IMG/VR virus record: IMGVR_UViG_3300044816_000082
Location: 1 to 64,000 of that record
Reading direction: 5' to 3' (one strand)
Origin: a virus
DNA: 64,000 bases
Part shown: one piece after another, positions 41,834-50,048 of the stretch
Layout: every line of letters begins with the position of its first letter
How positions within the stretch are numbered: position 1 is the stretch's first letter
Made by a program: the position numbers and the translations under genes
The notes under the pieces: model-generated
What the model saw: only the letters and a program-made list of their open reading frames with translations
Told to the model about the DNA's origin: nothing
The model's database searches: none

Positions 41834-41883
41834 GCTAACCGGGTATACACTTAGTGCAGGGGCCGGACGTGCGATCCGGTCCC
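41834..41883 (+). promoter_or_regulatory. Early promoter box and 5' hairpin leader
   Basis: GCTAACC GGG TATACA (41834-41849), then a 9-base-pair stem GGGGCCGGA/TCCGGTCCC (one G-T) with loop CGTGCGA (41859-41883), then GGAAGG and the ATG at 41900. Confidence 0.7.
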
Positions 41884-41899
41884 GCTGGAAGGACCCAAG

Positions 41900-42217
41900 A
41901 TGACCACCATGGCCAAGCCCACCGTCGAGCCCTACCAACTCAAGAACGCGGCCGGCTCCTTGCGGGGTTACGCCGCGATGCAGGCCGATGACTGGCAGCC
42001 GGAGTACGAGGCATGGCGACACGGCGGGTGGTACGTCATCACCGTGCGGTACCCCTCCGGGGCCGTGGGCTGCGTGAGCCGCAACTACCCGGACGGGAAG
42101 TGGCGGGTGGTGTGCGGTGACCACGACATCACCTACCCGAACCGGACCGCCGCCGCCAAGGCCGAGCGGGACATCGCCACCCTTGAGTGGCACACCCTGA
42201 TCGCCACTGCCTCGTGA
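41900..42217 (+). CDS. Small early protein, unknown
   Basis: 105 residues, ATG after GGAAGGACCCAAG. Aromatic, beta-rich (GWYVITVRYPSGAVGCVSRN, then DGKWRVVCGD). It is the first gene after an early leader. No family recognised. Confidence 0.7.
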   Translation: MTTMAKPTVEPYQLKNAAGSLRGYAAMQADDWQPEYEAWRHGGWYVITVRYPSGAVGCVSRNYPDGKWRVVCGDHDITYPNRTAAAKAERDIATLEWHTLIATAS

Positions 42218-42471
42218 GCGCCGCGGTCAGGATCGTGAAGCTCTACCTACGGGCCGACGGGACCGTCCGGTCCGCGACGGTGTTCCTGCCCGGCTACGTC
42301 GAGGTCACCGTCGATGTCACCACGGGCGTTGTCAGCTACGCCTCGGACTGGACCGTGGACGGCGACACCCTGGCCTGGGGCCGTAACTACGGCCCCAGCA
42401 CGTACGGCCACACTGACGTTGTGCTCGTCCCGTCGCTCCTCAAGGCTGTGCAGGCCGCGGTGGAAGCGTAG
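42214..42471 (+). CDS. Small early protein, unknown
   Basis: 85 residues, GTG overlapping the previous stop. Beta-rich N-terminal half and a helical end (SLLKAVQAAVEA). No family recognised. Confidence 0.65.
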   Translation: MSAAVRIVKLYLRADGTVRSATVFLPGYVEVTVDVTTGVVSYASDWTVDGDTLAWGRNYGPSTYGHTDVVLVPSLLKAVQAAVEA

Positions 42472-42478
42472 GAACAGC

Positions 42479-42520
42479 GCTTACCGGGTATACAATCAGT
42501 AGGCAGGGTTGCTCCCCGCC
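42479..42520 (+). promoter_or_regulatory. Early promoter box and 5' hairpin leader
   Basis: GCTTACC GGG TATACA (42479-42494); stem GGCAGGG/CCCCGCC with one mismatch and loop TTGCT (42502-42520); GGAAGG, then the ATG at 42538. Confidence 0.65.
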
Positions 42521-42537
42521 ACGACGGAAGGACCATC

Positions 42538-42840
42538 ATGTACGTGACCGCGAAGCTCCACACGATGCGCAAACCGCAGCGCTTCCACGTCAGCCCCATG
42601 AGCGACGGCCGGATCCTCGTCCAGAGCGACAAGAGCATCGGGGTGTTTGACTTCCGCACCTGCGAGGGTGTCCTGAACGTGAAGGGCCACTACTTCCCGC
42701 ACCTCAACCGTGCGCTCGGCGCGATGGCGTTCACGTTCCCGCTCGAGTTCGTCACCGAGTGCCTCGAGGCATCGCCGGCGCTCGACAGCGTCACCCACAT
42801 GGGCGGCGTGACGTTCGTCAACACGATCGAGGTGATCTGA
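42538..42840 (+). CDS. Small early protein, unknown
   Basis: 100 residues, ATG after GGAAGGACCATC. Beta-rich with several Phe and Val, ending LDSVTHMGGVTFVNTIEV. No family recognised. Overlaps the next gene by one base. Confidence 0.7.
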   Translation: MYVTAKLHTMRKPQRFHVSPMSDGRILVQSDKSIGVFDFRTCEGVLNVKGHYFPHLNRALGAMAFTFPLEFVTECLEASPALDSVTHMGGVTFVNTIEVI

Positions 42841-43085
42841 TGGACTACGGGATCCTGTTCAGCCACGCGTCCGAGGACACCATCCCCGGTCTCGTGTCGG
42901 GATCGTTCCCGAACATGGTCGCAGCCAGCAACGCGGCCATAAAGGTCACCCGCGCGGCGGGGGTCCGTTTCACCCTGGTGCAACGCTCGTCCCCCGACGC
43001 CCCGTGGCTGTCCCGGAAGGGACTGACCCCACGGGAGCGTCTCCACGAGGGGATCAACGCGGACTGGCACGGCTGGTCCCGCTGA
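42840..43085 (+). CDS. Small early protein, unknown
   Basis: 81 residues, ATG overlapping the previous stop. Contains SFPNMVAASNAAIKVTRAAG, a likely helix, and a basic C-terminal half. No family recognised. Confidence 0.65.
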   Translation: MDYGILFSHASEDTIPGLVSGSFPNMVAASNAAIKVTRAAGVRFTLVQRSSPDAPWLSRKGLTPRERLHEGINADWHGWSR

Positions 43086-43093
43086 CCCCACCC

Positions 43094-43117
43094 GGGGGCG
43101 GGTAGCTACCCGCCCCC
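43094..43117 (+). promoter_or_regulatory. Internal leader hairpin, no promoter box
   Basis: Perfect 9-base-pair stem GGGGGCGGG/CCCGCCCCC with loop TAGCTA, followed by AAGGAAGG and the ATG at 43139. It occurs inside an operon, so the hairpin is kept without the promoter. Confidence 0.6.
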
Positions 43118-43138
43118 CCAACCCAAGGAAGGACCATC

Positions 43139-43546
43139 ATGATCGCGATTCTCGACCTCGTCGCCCGCAACGGCATCCCGTTCCGGGTCGTGTTCTACCA
43201 CCCCGGCGAGTCAGGGCCCTACCCGGCCGCGGCTGACCCCGAGCACCCGATCGTCGAGTTCTACGTCCGGCGTTTCCCCCACACCGACCACGGTCAGTTC
43301 GTGTCCCGGTACTACGCCGACACGATCCTTCGTCGGGGGTCGTTCCCGATGGGTCCCGGTCCGCTCAACCTCGACGGGGGTATCCCTGCGTGGAACATCG
43401 ACGCGGACAGCATGGTGCTCGTCAGGGACTTCCTGACCCACCACCACCCCGCTGTGGTCGACTGCTGCCTCCGAGCCGGTCACGTCCCGCCCTGCACCGA
43501 AGGGGTCGCGCAGGTACCCCCCGCGAACCTGTGCAGAATCACCTGA
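43139..43546 (+). CDS. Small early protein, unknown
   Basis: 135 residues, ATG after AAGGAAGGACCATC. Starts MIAILDLVARNGIPFRVVFY, an alpha/beta pattern; His-rich near the end (DFLTHHHPAVVDCCLRAGH), where a metal site is possible. No family recognised. Confidence 0.7.
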   Translation: MIAILDLVARNGIPFRVVFYHPGESGPYPAAADPEHPIVEFYVRRFPHTDHGQFVSRYYADTILRRGSFPMGPGPLNLDGGIPAWNIDADSMVLVRDFLTHHHPAVVDCCLRAGHVPPCTEGVAQVPPANLCRIT

Positions 43547-43554
43547 CACAGCAC

Positions 43555-43597
43555 GTCAACCCGCTATACAATGAGGGTGAGAGGGGTAGCGCCCCTC
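43555..43597 (+). promoter_or_regulatory. Early promoter box and 5' hairpin leader
   Basis: GTCAACC CGC TATACA (43555-43570) with CTGACA 16 bases upstream of TATACA, so both promoter halves are good; stem GAGGGG/CCCCTC with loop TAGCG (43581-43597); GGAAGG; ATG at 43617. Confidence 0.7.
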
Positions 43598-43616
43598 CCC
43601 GATGGAAGGACTGATC

Positions 43617-44117
43617 ATGACCACAAGCACCGTCCACATGGACACGCTGAACGCTGTCCTCAACGCCTACGTCACCGAGACCAGCGGCGACGCGTGGCTC
43701 GAGGGCGGCGGGGGTGCCGGCCCGTGGATCTACGCACCCACCATGAACGGGTGGACCGTCGTCATCGACGTCACCCTCGAGCGGTGGGAAGCGTCCCGGC
43801 AGCACGACGACTACGACCCGGTGGCGCTCCCCGACGGCCCGGCCATCGACGCGCCCGTCACGGACGTCGTCGCGTGGATGCGACGTTGCTGCGACGCCGA
43901 ACCGGACCGGGACTCGCGGCAGTACGTGATCGGTCTTCCCGTCGTCATCACCGTCGCGAGCGACGGGACCGTGACGGCGGAGGTCGACCTGAGCGAGGCC
44001 GACGACATCTACGACGTGTCAGTCCCCGAGGGGCAGGACACGAGCGCGTCAGCCCTCGACCACGACGCGTCCCGGATCGCGCACGCAGCCAGCACCGGGC
44101 AGGTCACGGTCCGATGA
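43617..44117 (+). CDS. Early protein, unknown
   Basis: 166 residues, ATG after GGAAGGACTGATC. Acidic, with a beta-rich middle (WTVVIDVTLERW, YVIGLPVVITVASDG). Pattern of strands with a Gly-rich loop GGGGAGPWIY. No family recognised. Confidence 0.7.
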   Translation: MTTSTVHMDTLNAVLNAYVTETSGDAWLEGGGGAGPWIYAPTMNGWTVVIDVTLERWEASRQHDDYDPVALPDGPAIDAPVTDVVAWMRRCCDAEPDRDSRQYVIGLPVVITVASDGTVTAEVDLSEADDIYDVSVPEGQDTSASALDHDASRIAHAASTGQVTVR

Positions 44118-44482
44118 TCACCCCGGGCCTCGTCAAGGGTCGCGCTGAGAGCCACCCATGTACTCGCTGCGACCACCTTGGGCGGGTGACCTACCTCGCG
44201 TTCGGCACGTTCGTGTCGACCAAGACCTGCCCGGCGTGCGGTGGGCTCGGCATGGTCACCCTTCCCCGCGCCCCCCTCGTCCTTGCCCCGCACGTCCTCG
44301 ACACGATCACCGAGCTTGACCTGATCGACGGTGGGTGGACGACACGTTGCACTGCCTGCGGGGACCTGCTTGACGACCCGGTCGACGCCTCCCGGTACAG
44401 CACGCTGTGCGCCGGGTGCCGCGCTGAGGAAGCATTCCGCGACGGCGACCACGATGCCTACGATCGCAGGGGAGACAGGTAA
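44114..44482 (+). CDS. Cys-rich zinc-ribbon protein
   Basis: 122 residues, ATG overlapping the previous stop. Four C-x2-C pairs: CTRCDH, CPACGG, CTACGD, CAGCRA, enough for two zinc sites. Similar to J-domain-type or ribbon modules without a J domain. Likely a nucleic-acid or protein-binding factor. Confidence 0.7.
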   Translation: MITPGLVKGRAESHPCTRCDHLGRVTYLAFGTFVSTKTCPACGGLGMVTLPRAPLVLAPHVLDTITELDLIDGGWTTRCTACGDLLDDPVDASRYSTLCAGCRAEEAFRDGDHDAYDRRGDR

Positions 44483-44685
44483 TGGAACCGCTCAACGGCG
44501 CCGGCCACTACCGCGAGGCTGAGCGGCTCCTGAACGACGCCGCGAGGATCGCCCACGAGGGGGAGCCTCAGACCTACTGGTACTCGGAGCAGGTCCAGGG
44601 CCGGGTCCAGGCAGCGGCCGTCCACGCGCAACTCGCGACGGCCGCCGCGCTGCTCGGTGAGTTCGAGCAGGGACACGACACGTGA
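44482..44685 (+). CDS. Small helical protein, unknown
   Basis: 67 residues, ATG overlapping the previous stop by one base. Almost all helix (HYREAERLLNDAARIAH, VQAAAVHAQLATAAALLGE), similar in shape to a short TPR-like pair. No family recognised. Confidence 0.65.
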   Translation: MEPLNGAGHYREAERLLNDAARIAHEGEPQTYWYSEQVQGRVQAAAVHAQLATAAALLGEFEQGHDT

Positions 44686-44852
44686 ACCGGCACGACGCTG
44701 AGCACCTCAACCGTTGGCATGATGACGGGACCTACCTTGAGCGGTTGTGGGCCGCGTTGACCCGCGAACCTCTCCCACCGATCCCCCGACCCCGAGCTGA
44801 GGCCGAAGTGACCGCGACGGACGAGCCCCGCGTGAGCAGGAGCACCCGATGA
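44682..44852 (+). CDS. 56-residue protein, unknown
   Basis: GTG overlapping the previous stop. Starts NRHDAEHLNRWHDDGTYLER, helical and charged, then disordered. Overlaps the next gene by 4 bases. Confidence 0.6.
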   Translation: MNRHDAEHLNRWHDDGTYLERLWAALTREPLPPIPRPRAEAEVTATDEPRVSRSTR

Positions 44853-45223
44853 GTGGCCGACGATCCCGGCAACAACGCACCCTCGTCGCGGTCGTTGAGG
44901 AGCATTACGACACCGCCGCGTCCCCCGGGTTGTGCGTGAACACCCCCGAGGCGATCGCGGAGATGAAGCAGCTCACCCACGATGGGATCATCGCGGAGGC
45001 CGGGCACCGGAGGCGCTCCGGGGTCCGCTGGGGGATCTGGTACGGCGCTGAGGCAACGTCCATGTACGAGGAGATGATCAGCGAAACGGACACCCAACCC
45101 GACCCCAGGACCGTCGAGGTGTACCGCGCGTACCTCGCTGAGCACGGTCCGAACGCCGTCCTGGTCGTCGCGATGATCGACGTCGTCCCGCCCTCCGGTC
45201 GGGTCCTGCTGGGACCGGGATGA
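44849..45223 (+). CDS. Early protein, unknown
   Basis: 124 residues, ATG overlapping the previous stop. Basic start, helical middle (AIAEMKQLTHDGIIAEAGHR), and a hydrophobic C-terminal strand (NAVLVVAMIDVVPP). No family recognised. Confidence 0.65.
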   Translation: MSGRRSRQQRTLVAVVEEHYDTAASPGLCVNTPEAIAEMKQLTHDGIIAEAGHRRRSGVRWGIWYGAEATSMYEEMISETDTQPDPRTVEVYRAYLAEHGPNAVLVVAMIDVVPPSGRVLLGPG

Positions 45224-45582
45224 GTGCCCTCCCGCACGCGAAACGGCCCTGCGGTGCGTGCCCATGGCGCGTCGACGTCGACCCGGGCGAGTTCCCCCCC
45301 GACAGGTACGCGTGCCTCGCTCGGACCTCCGCGGATCAACGGACCGGCGCGAGCGCGAGCGTCGAGGCACCGATGTTCGCGTGCCACCTGTCCCCTGACG
45401 GGAAGGAACGAGCATGCGCCGGGTGGCTCGCTGTTGAGGGCGCGGGGCACGTCGGGGTGCGACTCGCGGTCGTGACCGGCCGGCTCCCGAGCACGACCCT
45501 TCGCCCGGGGAAGGGCTGGCCCGAGCTGCACCCTGACTACGCCACCTTGGCAGCGATCAATGGACTAGGAGAGATCCCATGA
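45220..45582 (+). CDS. DUF6283-like Cys protein
   Basis: 120 residues, ATG overlapping the previous stop. KRPCGACPWR, EFPPDRYACLART, FACH and CAGWLAVEG fit the DUF6283 pattern of actinobacterial and phage proteins: four Cys and one His that could bind metal. Assignment from memory. Confidence 0.6.
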   Translation: MSALPHAKRPCGACPWRVDVDPGEFPPDRYACLARTSADQRTGASASVEAPMFACHLSPDGKERACAGWLAVEGAGHVGVRLAVVTGRLPSTTLRPGKGWPELHPDYATLAAINGLGEIP

Positions 45583-45899
45583 CAGACGGCGACCCCGTCG
45601 ACGAGCTCGACGTCATCGAGGCTGTGGTGGAGGACCTGGAGGACTTGTATAGCGATGCCGAACGTATCGGTAGGCGTCCCGTCGGCCTGGTACGGGACGC
45701 TGTCCACGATCGCGGGTGTCCTGGCGATGCCCGTGAGGCACGCCTCGAGCGGGACCTCGACAACGCCCGGGAGCGCCTCGCGACAGCCCTGAACGGCAGG
45801 AAGTGGAGCGCCGACGTGATCCCGCCGCCCCTCGAGGAATCACTGCGGCGCGTCGAGGCACTCCTCCTGATCGCACCCGACAGCCCGGAGCATAGATGA
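45579..45899 (+). CDS. Small acidic helical protein, unknown
   Basis: 106 residues, ATG overlapping the previous stop. Acidic coiled-coil N-terminus (VDELDVIEAVVEDLEDLY) and a second amphipathic helix. No family recognised. Confidence 0.65.
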   Translation: MTDGDPVDELDVIEAVVEDLEDLYSDAERIGRRPVGLVRDAVHDRGCPGDAREARLERDLDNARERLATALNGRKWSADVIPPPLEESLRRVEALLLIAPDSPEHR

Positions 45900-46156
45900 G
45901 CAAAGGCCGGTCCCGTGCGACGGTGACGCCAGCAGCACCGGACTTCCACCGGGTCCGGCACTTCGGGTACAGCCCGGTTGGGACGGAGGTCTGCCTGTAC
46001 TGCGCGGTCATGTTCGACCCCGGTGAGATGCGCTACCAACTCGTCGATACCCGGTTCGTGTACCCAATGGGAGCGATCTTGCCGCTGCACCTGTCGTGCG
46101 CCCGTGCGCGTAAGGCCAACCCGCCACCGCCCCGCGAAAGGATCTGGCATCAGTAG
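45896..46156 (+). CDS. Small protein with Cys/His site
   Basis: 86 residues, ATG overlapping the previous stop. VCLYCAVMFDPGE and LPLHLSCARARK form a C-x2-C...H-x3-C set, a treble-clef-like arrangement. Basic ends suggest DNA or RNA contact. Confidence 0.65.
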   Translation: MSKGRSRATVTPAAPDFHRVRHFGYSPVGTEVCLYCAVMFDPGEMRYQLVDTRFVYPMGAILPLHLSCARARKANPPPPRERIWHQ

Positions 46157-46357
46157 ATGAACACCGACCCGACCCGACCCTGCTGCGACCTTCACTGGAA
46201 CGGCGGCATCAACTGGTGGGGAACCACCCATGACTGTCCGCGTGACGGGGAGGGCATGACGCTCTGCTGCGGGCGGACGCCCTTCGACCTGCCCCGTTCC
46301 GACCACATGACGATCGACGCCACACTCGTCACTTGCACCGGGAACCGTCATCTCTGA
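46157..46357 (+). CDS. Small Cys protein with HWNGGI motif
   Basis: 66 residues, ATG directly after the previous stop. CCDLHWNGGINWW and CCGRTPF are the main features. The HWNGGI-x-W motif is repeated in the protein at 60149, so the two are paralogs or share a module. Its stop overlaps the apparent ATC start of the next gene. Confidence 0.65.
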   Translation: MNTDPTRPCCDLHWNGGINWWGTTHDCPRDGEGMTLCCGRTPFDLPRSDHMTIDATLVTCTGNRHL

Positions 46358-46928
46358 CTTCGAGGCCACCGCCCTGCAGGACCTGCTCACCAAGGCCAAG
46401 GCGCTCGGCGTCCCGGACGACCACCCGCGCGTGTTGGAGGTACAGGCCATGCTCGAGCACGGACCCGGGTCGTGGGCTGCCCGACGCTGGCACGAACTCC
46501 ACCCCGACGAAGGCCCGAATATTATTCGAGGCTGCTGTTACGGCGAGCTCCAGTCCTGGGACCGCTGCACATGCTGGACGCCGGTGTTCGACACCGAGCA
46601 GGCGATTCCTCAAGTCATCACCGACCGCGCCGAGCTCGTCGCTGCGGACACGCTGTGCGGGGACTGCGCCTACCGACCCGGGTCGCCCGAGCGGGAGGAC
46701 ACGTACACCCGCGAGACGCTCTACAGCCTCGCGTCCCGCGACCAGGCGTTCTACTGTCACCGCGGAATGCGCCGCCCTGTGGCGTACGAGCATCCGGACG
46801 GGCGCCGGGTGGAGAGCTCCGGGGATGACTGGACACCCGCGATCGTGGACAGCGTCCCGTACCAGGCCGACGGGACGCCGGGGGTGCTGTGCGCTGGGTG
46901 GGCCGCGCAGCGCCGCCGGGTCACATGA
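46350..46928 (+). CDS. Protein with Cys-rich centre, apparent ATC start
   Basis: 192 residues if initiation is at ATC 46350, which overlaps the previous stop in the same 8-base way as the ATGTCTGA junctions elsewhere (here ATCTCTGA). The next usable start, GTG 46431, would drop a good-looking N-terminus (SDFEATALQDLLTKAKALGV). The protein has CTCW, LCGDCAY, FYCHRG and LCAGWAAQRR, a likely metal site. No ATG, GTG or TTG exists in frame before 46431. Confidence 0.5.
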   Translation: MSDFEATALQDLLTKAKALGVPDDHPRVLEVQAMLEHGPGSWAARRWHELHPDEGPNIIRGCCYGELQSWDRCTCWTPVFDTEQAIPQVITDRAELVAADTLCGDCAYRPGSPEREDTYTRETLYSLASRDQAFYCHRGMRRPVAYEHPDGRRVESSGDDWTPAIVDSVPYQADGTPGVLCAGWAAQRRRVT

Positions 46929-47212
46929 CGCTGCTCGCGCCGTTCGAGGAGGACGCCCTCGAACGATGGGCCGACCACGGCGGGGCGCTCGTGGTCTGCA
47001 TCGATGACGCCGAGGACCCGACCCGGGCTAGCGTCATCGCGCTGCGCCCCGGCGCGGACCCGGCCGACTCCCTGCTGCACTGGCGCAAGTGGGTCGCTCG
47101 GCACTACGACCGGGTCCTGACGGAGGTTGTGGTTGTGCGGTGCGAGTGGCGAAACACCTGGGTTGACGTCGCCCGCGCCGGGATCATCAGCGAACCCGCG
47201 ACCGCGACCTGA
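46925..47212 (+). CDS. Small protein, unknown
   Basis: 95 residues, ATG overlapping the previous stop by 4 bases. Acidic N-terminus, then strands (ALVVCIDDAED, EVVVVRCEW). No family recognised. Its end holds the -35-like half of the next promoter. Confidence 0.65.
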   Translation: MTLLAPFEEDALERWADHGGALVVCIDDAEDPTRASVIALRPGADPADSLLHWRKWVARHYDRVLTEVVVVRCEWRNTWVDVARAGIISEPATAT

Positions 47213-47233
47213 GCACCGGGCCGGCGTTAGCCT
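47205..47233 (+). promoter_or_regulatory. Late-type promoter motif, copy 7
   Basis: CGACCTGA, 15 bases, TAGCCT, 31 bases before a 22-codon gene. A late-type motif deep in the accessory region. Confidence 0.5.
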
Positions 47234-47264
47234 GCCGTTCAACACCGACCCGTCGGAGGACCTC

Positions 47265-47333
47265 ATGGCATCAACCCGCGCAGCGCTCGGCAAGACGGTC
47301 CGCGTCATCGCCGTGTCGTTCACCAAGAACTAG
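47265..47333 (+). CDS. 22-residue basic peptide with own promoter
   Basis: ATG after GTCGGAGGACCTC, 22 codons (ASTRAALGKTVRVIAVSFTK is the main part). It has a late-type promoter and a good ribosome site. The stop codon adjoins a 12-base palindrome GCCGAGCTCGGC. The composition (basic, with a hydrophobic VIAVSF core) resembles a small inhibitor or a leader peptide. Unusual for so short a gene to be so well equipped. Confidence 0.5.
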   Translation: MASTRAALGKTVRVIAVSFTKN

Positions 47334-47359
47334 CCGAGCTCGGCGTAGCGTCCCCGGCC

Positions 47360-47608
47360 ATGACAACACAGATCGCCCTCGAAACCGTCACCGCGGTGAT
47401 GATCAACACCGATGAGTGGGTCGAGGTTGAGGTCGGTCATACGACCGTCGACACGGTCGCGATCACGAGCCCCGGTCCGCGAGACGGGCAGCGCACTATG
47501 CACCTGGACGCGCAGGCAGCGGGAGGTCCGCACCTGGCGTTCACCGACAAGCACGGAGCGCGGGTCGTCGTCCCCGTGTCCGCTGTGCAAGCGTGGCGTC
47601 TGCGCTGA
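47360..47608 (+). CDS. Small protein, unknown
   Basis: 82 residues, ATG. Predicted all-beta (WVEVEVGHTTVDTVAITSPG, ARVVVPVSAVQAW). No family recognised. Confidence 0.65.
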   Translation: MTTQIALETVTAVMINTDEWVEVEVGHTTVDTVAITSPGPRDGQRTMHLDAQAAGGPHLAFTDKHGARVVVPVSAVQAWRLR

Positions 47609-47622
47609 GCACCCCCAACCCC

Positions 47623-47642
47623 GGCCGGTAGGCGACCCGGCC
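47623..47642 (+). promoter_or_regulatory. Internal leader hairpin
   Basis: 6-base-pair stem GGCCGG/CCGGCC with an 8-base loop TAGGCGAC, then GGAAGG and the ATG at 47661. No promoter box upstream. Confidence 0.4.
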
Positions 47643-47660
47643 TTCATGGAAGGACCAAGC

Positions 47661-48782
47661 ATGCGTGTGACCACGTTCAACTACCGCCGCGACGGCAGCC
47701 GCGAGTATCGGATCCACCGAGCATGGACGGTCCGGGACATCCCCCGCTGGGCGTTGCTGCTGTGCCGCCTGTTCGGTCATCGGCCTGTCACCGCCGGGTT
47801 CGACAGCAAGCACATCCCGCCGAGCCGGTGGGTCGAGTGCCGACGCTGCGGATCCCGTCCCCAATGGCAAGGCCGGTTGAGCGCCCTGGCTCACCCCCAT
47901 ATCGGGAAGCGGTACCGCGGTCAGTGGGCACCGGACGACACCGCCGACCTGATCCTGCGCGCTGGGGAACTCACCCATCCCCGGTACAAGATCAAGGACG
48001 ATGAACTGCCCTCCTTGCCGTGCAAACCATGGAGCGCCTCTCCCCGACGGGCCACGTTCCGCACTGAACTGAGCATGCGGCGCCGATGGTTACGCGACGG
48101 GCTGCTAGACCTGACGTTCCGGTTCACCACCGACGCGTACGACGGTGGCATGGGGATCTGGCTGACCATCGGGCCGTTGTTCATCAGCGCCGACCTTGAG
48201 CATGCGTTCGAGCGGTTCCACCGCTGGCTCAAGCACGGGTCGTTGGATGAACGCGAGTTCGAGGTCGGGATACGAGGCTGGACTCTGCACCTCACCCCGT
48301 GGGGCGTCGCGCATTCGTGGACCCGGGCGGATCCGTGGTGGAAACGTGGCGTGTCGATCGACCTCAAGGACAGGATCCTCGGCCGGCCGATCTACACCAC
48401 CGTCACGGTCGAGGAACCAACGAGCGTGATCGTTCCCATGCCGGAAGGTCCCTACGCTGCGACGATCACTCTCGAGCGGGCCATGTGGGAACGCCCGCGC
48501 CTGACCCGCCTGACCCGGAACGTCGTGTACCGGTACGACCTGACGCCGGCCCATCACATCCCCGCACCGGGGAAGGGCGAGAACTCGTGGGACTGCGGTG
48601 ATGACGGGACGTGGTCGATAAGCGGTCCTTGCGCAGGACCGGACACGGAGTGGAAAGCGAAGGCTGTGGGCGATCTCGTCGCGTCGTGCTTGCGTAGTCG
48701 TGAGCGGTACGCGTCATCGTCGTGGGTACCGGACGCGGGGTGGCCGAGCGAGGACGAGCGACTCGGTCGCGTCCCGGCGTGA
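47661..48782 (+). CDS. Large accessory protein, unknown
   Basis: 373 residues, ATG after GGAAGGACCAAGC. N-terminal membrane-like or buried helix with LLLCRLFGHRPV, then ECRRCGSRP (zinc-like), a middle with many Trp and strands, and a C-terminal domain with AHHIPAPGKGENSWDCGDDG and LRSRERYASSSWVPDAGWP that resembles proteins in other actinophages. Function unknown. The N-terminal LCxxxGHRP pattern recurs in the small protein at 55139. Confidence 0.7.
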   Translation: MRVTTFNYRRDGSREYRIHRAWTVRDIPRWALLLCRLFGHRPVTAGFDSKHIPPSRWVECRRCGSRPQWQGRLSALAHPHIGKRYRGQWAPDDTADLILRAGELTHPRYKIKDDELPSLPCKPWSASPRRATFRTELSMRRRWLRDGLLDLTFRFTTDAYDGGMGIWLTIGPLFISADLEHAFERFHRWLKHGSLDEREFEVGIRGWTLHLTPWGVAHSWTRADPWWKRGVSIDLKDRILGRPIYTTVTVEEPTSVIVPMPEGPYAATITLERAMWERPRLTRLTRNVVYRYDLTPAHHIPAPGKGENSWDCGDDGTWSISGPCAGPDTEWKAKAVGDLVASCLRSRERYASSSWVPDAGWPSEDERLGRVPA

Positions 48783-49216
48783 GCCCGGCAACCCGCAACC
48801 CGGGTGTGCCGTCGAAAGCGGGTGCTCCCCGTCCTGACGGGTTCCTGCTCCGCCCCGCCCCGACCGCGGAGCACCTGTGCACCCCACCCATGCGGGAAGT
48901 CCGGATCTACGCCCCCCGCGGGCCGGCCGTCGGGGAGCGCTGCACATGCCGGGCTGACACCGGGGAGGTCGATGTCGAGTGTCCCGCCGACGGCACCCCC
49001 ACGCCCCGCGCATACCACCCTGAGGACGTCCCCGACGGTGAACCTGGGACGTTGTGGCGATGCAGGTGCGGCCAACCGTGGCAGCTCCGGGTCCGGCAGG
49101 TCGAGCGGGATCGTGGGGTGTATCACGGGGTGCGGGTGTGGGACCGGACCTCCGAACGACAGGTCAGGCGAGCGCTGCGCCGCGCCCGCCGGCGAGGGTG
49201 GTGGCGACGTGGCTGA
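48779..49216 (+). CDS. Small Cys-rich protein, unknown
   Basis: 145 residues, GTG overlapping the previous stop. Cys at HLC, RCTCRAD, VECPADG and WRCRCGQPW; basic C-terminal helix (RRALRRARRRGWWRR) likely to bind nucleic acid. Confidence 0.65.
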   Translation: MSPATRNPGVPSKAGAPRPDGFLLRPAPTAEHLCTPPMREVRIYAPRGPAVGERCTCRADTGEVDVECPADGTPTPRAYHPEDVPDGEPGTLWRCRCGQPWQLRVRQVERDRGVYHGVRVWDRTSERQVRRALRRARRRGWWRRG

Positions 49217-49481
49217 CACTGTCGACCGCCGGGTCGTGGAGCTAACGGCCCGTGCCCGCGCCCAAGCGCAGCACAGGTACCGCACCGGGCGGATACTCCC
49301 CGACCCTGCTCTGAACGGTCGCGGACGGGTGCTGTTCACTGTGCTCTGCACCTGCGGGGAACAGACGGAGAGCCTGCACGAGCCGGACCTTGAACCGTGG
49401 ATCGCGCGGCATGTCGAGAACAACGCCCGCGTCGCCGCGGCCTCGGCGCTCGCTGATCTCGGACAGGAGGGCCATGAGTGA
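49209..49481 (+). CDS. Small protein, unknown
   Basis: 90 residues, GTG overlapping the previous gene by 8 bases. Helical, with LCTCGEQTESL in the middle and an Ala-rich C-terminal helix. No family recognised. Confidence 0.6.
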   Translation: MADTVDRRVVELTARARAQAQHRYRTGRILPDPALNGRGRVLFTVLCTCGEQTESLHEPDLEPWIARHVENNARVAAASALADLGQEGHE

Positions 49482-49758
49482 CCATCCCTTGCCGCTCGGG
49501 GCATGCCCGATCCCCGGGTGCAGCAGTTTCGGGGGAAGCCTCCACGACGCCCCGGCGCATGAGCGGTGGGCGATGACCGGGGCACCCCTCTCCGTCAACA
49601 CGCCGGTGGTCGCGGCCGTGTCCTCAACGATCTTGTCGCCGCGCTGCGGGCACCCCGGTCCCCTGGTGCTCAACGGAGGGGGGTACGCCGGGTGTGACCT
49701 CCCCTTTGACCACGAGGGGGATCAGCACAGTTTCACCGTGAAGTGGGCACGAGGATGA
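49474..49758 (+). CDS. Small Cys/His protein, unknown
   Basis: 94 residues, ATG after GGACAGGAGGGCC. CPIPGCSSF, CGHPGP, CDLPFDHEGDQHSF contain a C-H-x-x-x... set typical of small phage proteins whose last His-rich turn may bind zinc. Overlaps the next gene by 4 bases. Confidence 0.65.
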   Translation: MSDHPLPLGACPIPGCSSFGGSLHDAPAHERWAMTGAPLSVNTPVVAAVSSTILSPRCGHPGPLVLNGGGYAGCDLPFDHEGDQHSFTVKWARG

Positions 49759-50048
49759 ACAGATGGACGCAGGTCTTGCCGTGGATCCCGGTCGACGTCG
49801 CGGACGCCCTCCGCACGGGGTGCATCACCGTCGCGGGCATCATCGTCGTGACCGCGTTGTGGTCTATGCGGACACGGTCCACGTCGCACCGGCAACAAGC
49901 CCGGTACCTCGGGCTCGCGCTGTTCGCGGTCGCTGCGATCTACACCGAGATCGATCGGTTCCACACAGGGGCGACGATCAGGCTCCCCGTGACGGTCTTC
50001 GCGGTCCTCGCGTCGATGTACGGGCTCAGCCACGAACGGCAATCCTGA
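49755..50048 (+). CDS. Membrane protein with three helices
   Basis: 97 residues, ATG overlapping the previous stop. Hydrophobic helices at about 22-39 (TVAGIIVVTALWSM), 52-66 (LGLALFAVAAIYTEI) and 76-92 (LPVTVFAVLASMYGL). Could be a second holin or an exclusion protein; its position is far from the lysis cassette. Confidence 0.65.
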   Translation: MNRWTQVLPWIPVDVADALRTGCITVAGIIVVTALWSMRTRSTSHRQQARYLGLALFAVAAIYTEIDRFHTGATIRLPVTVFAVLASMYGLSHERQS

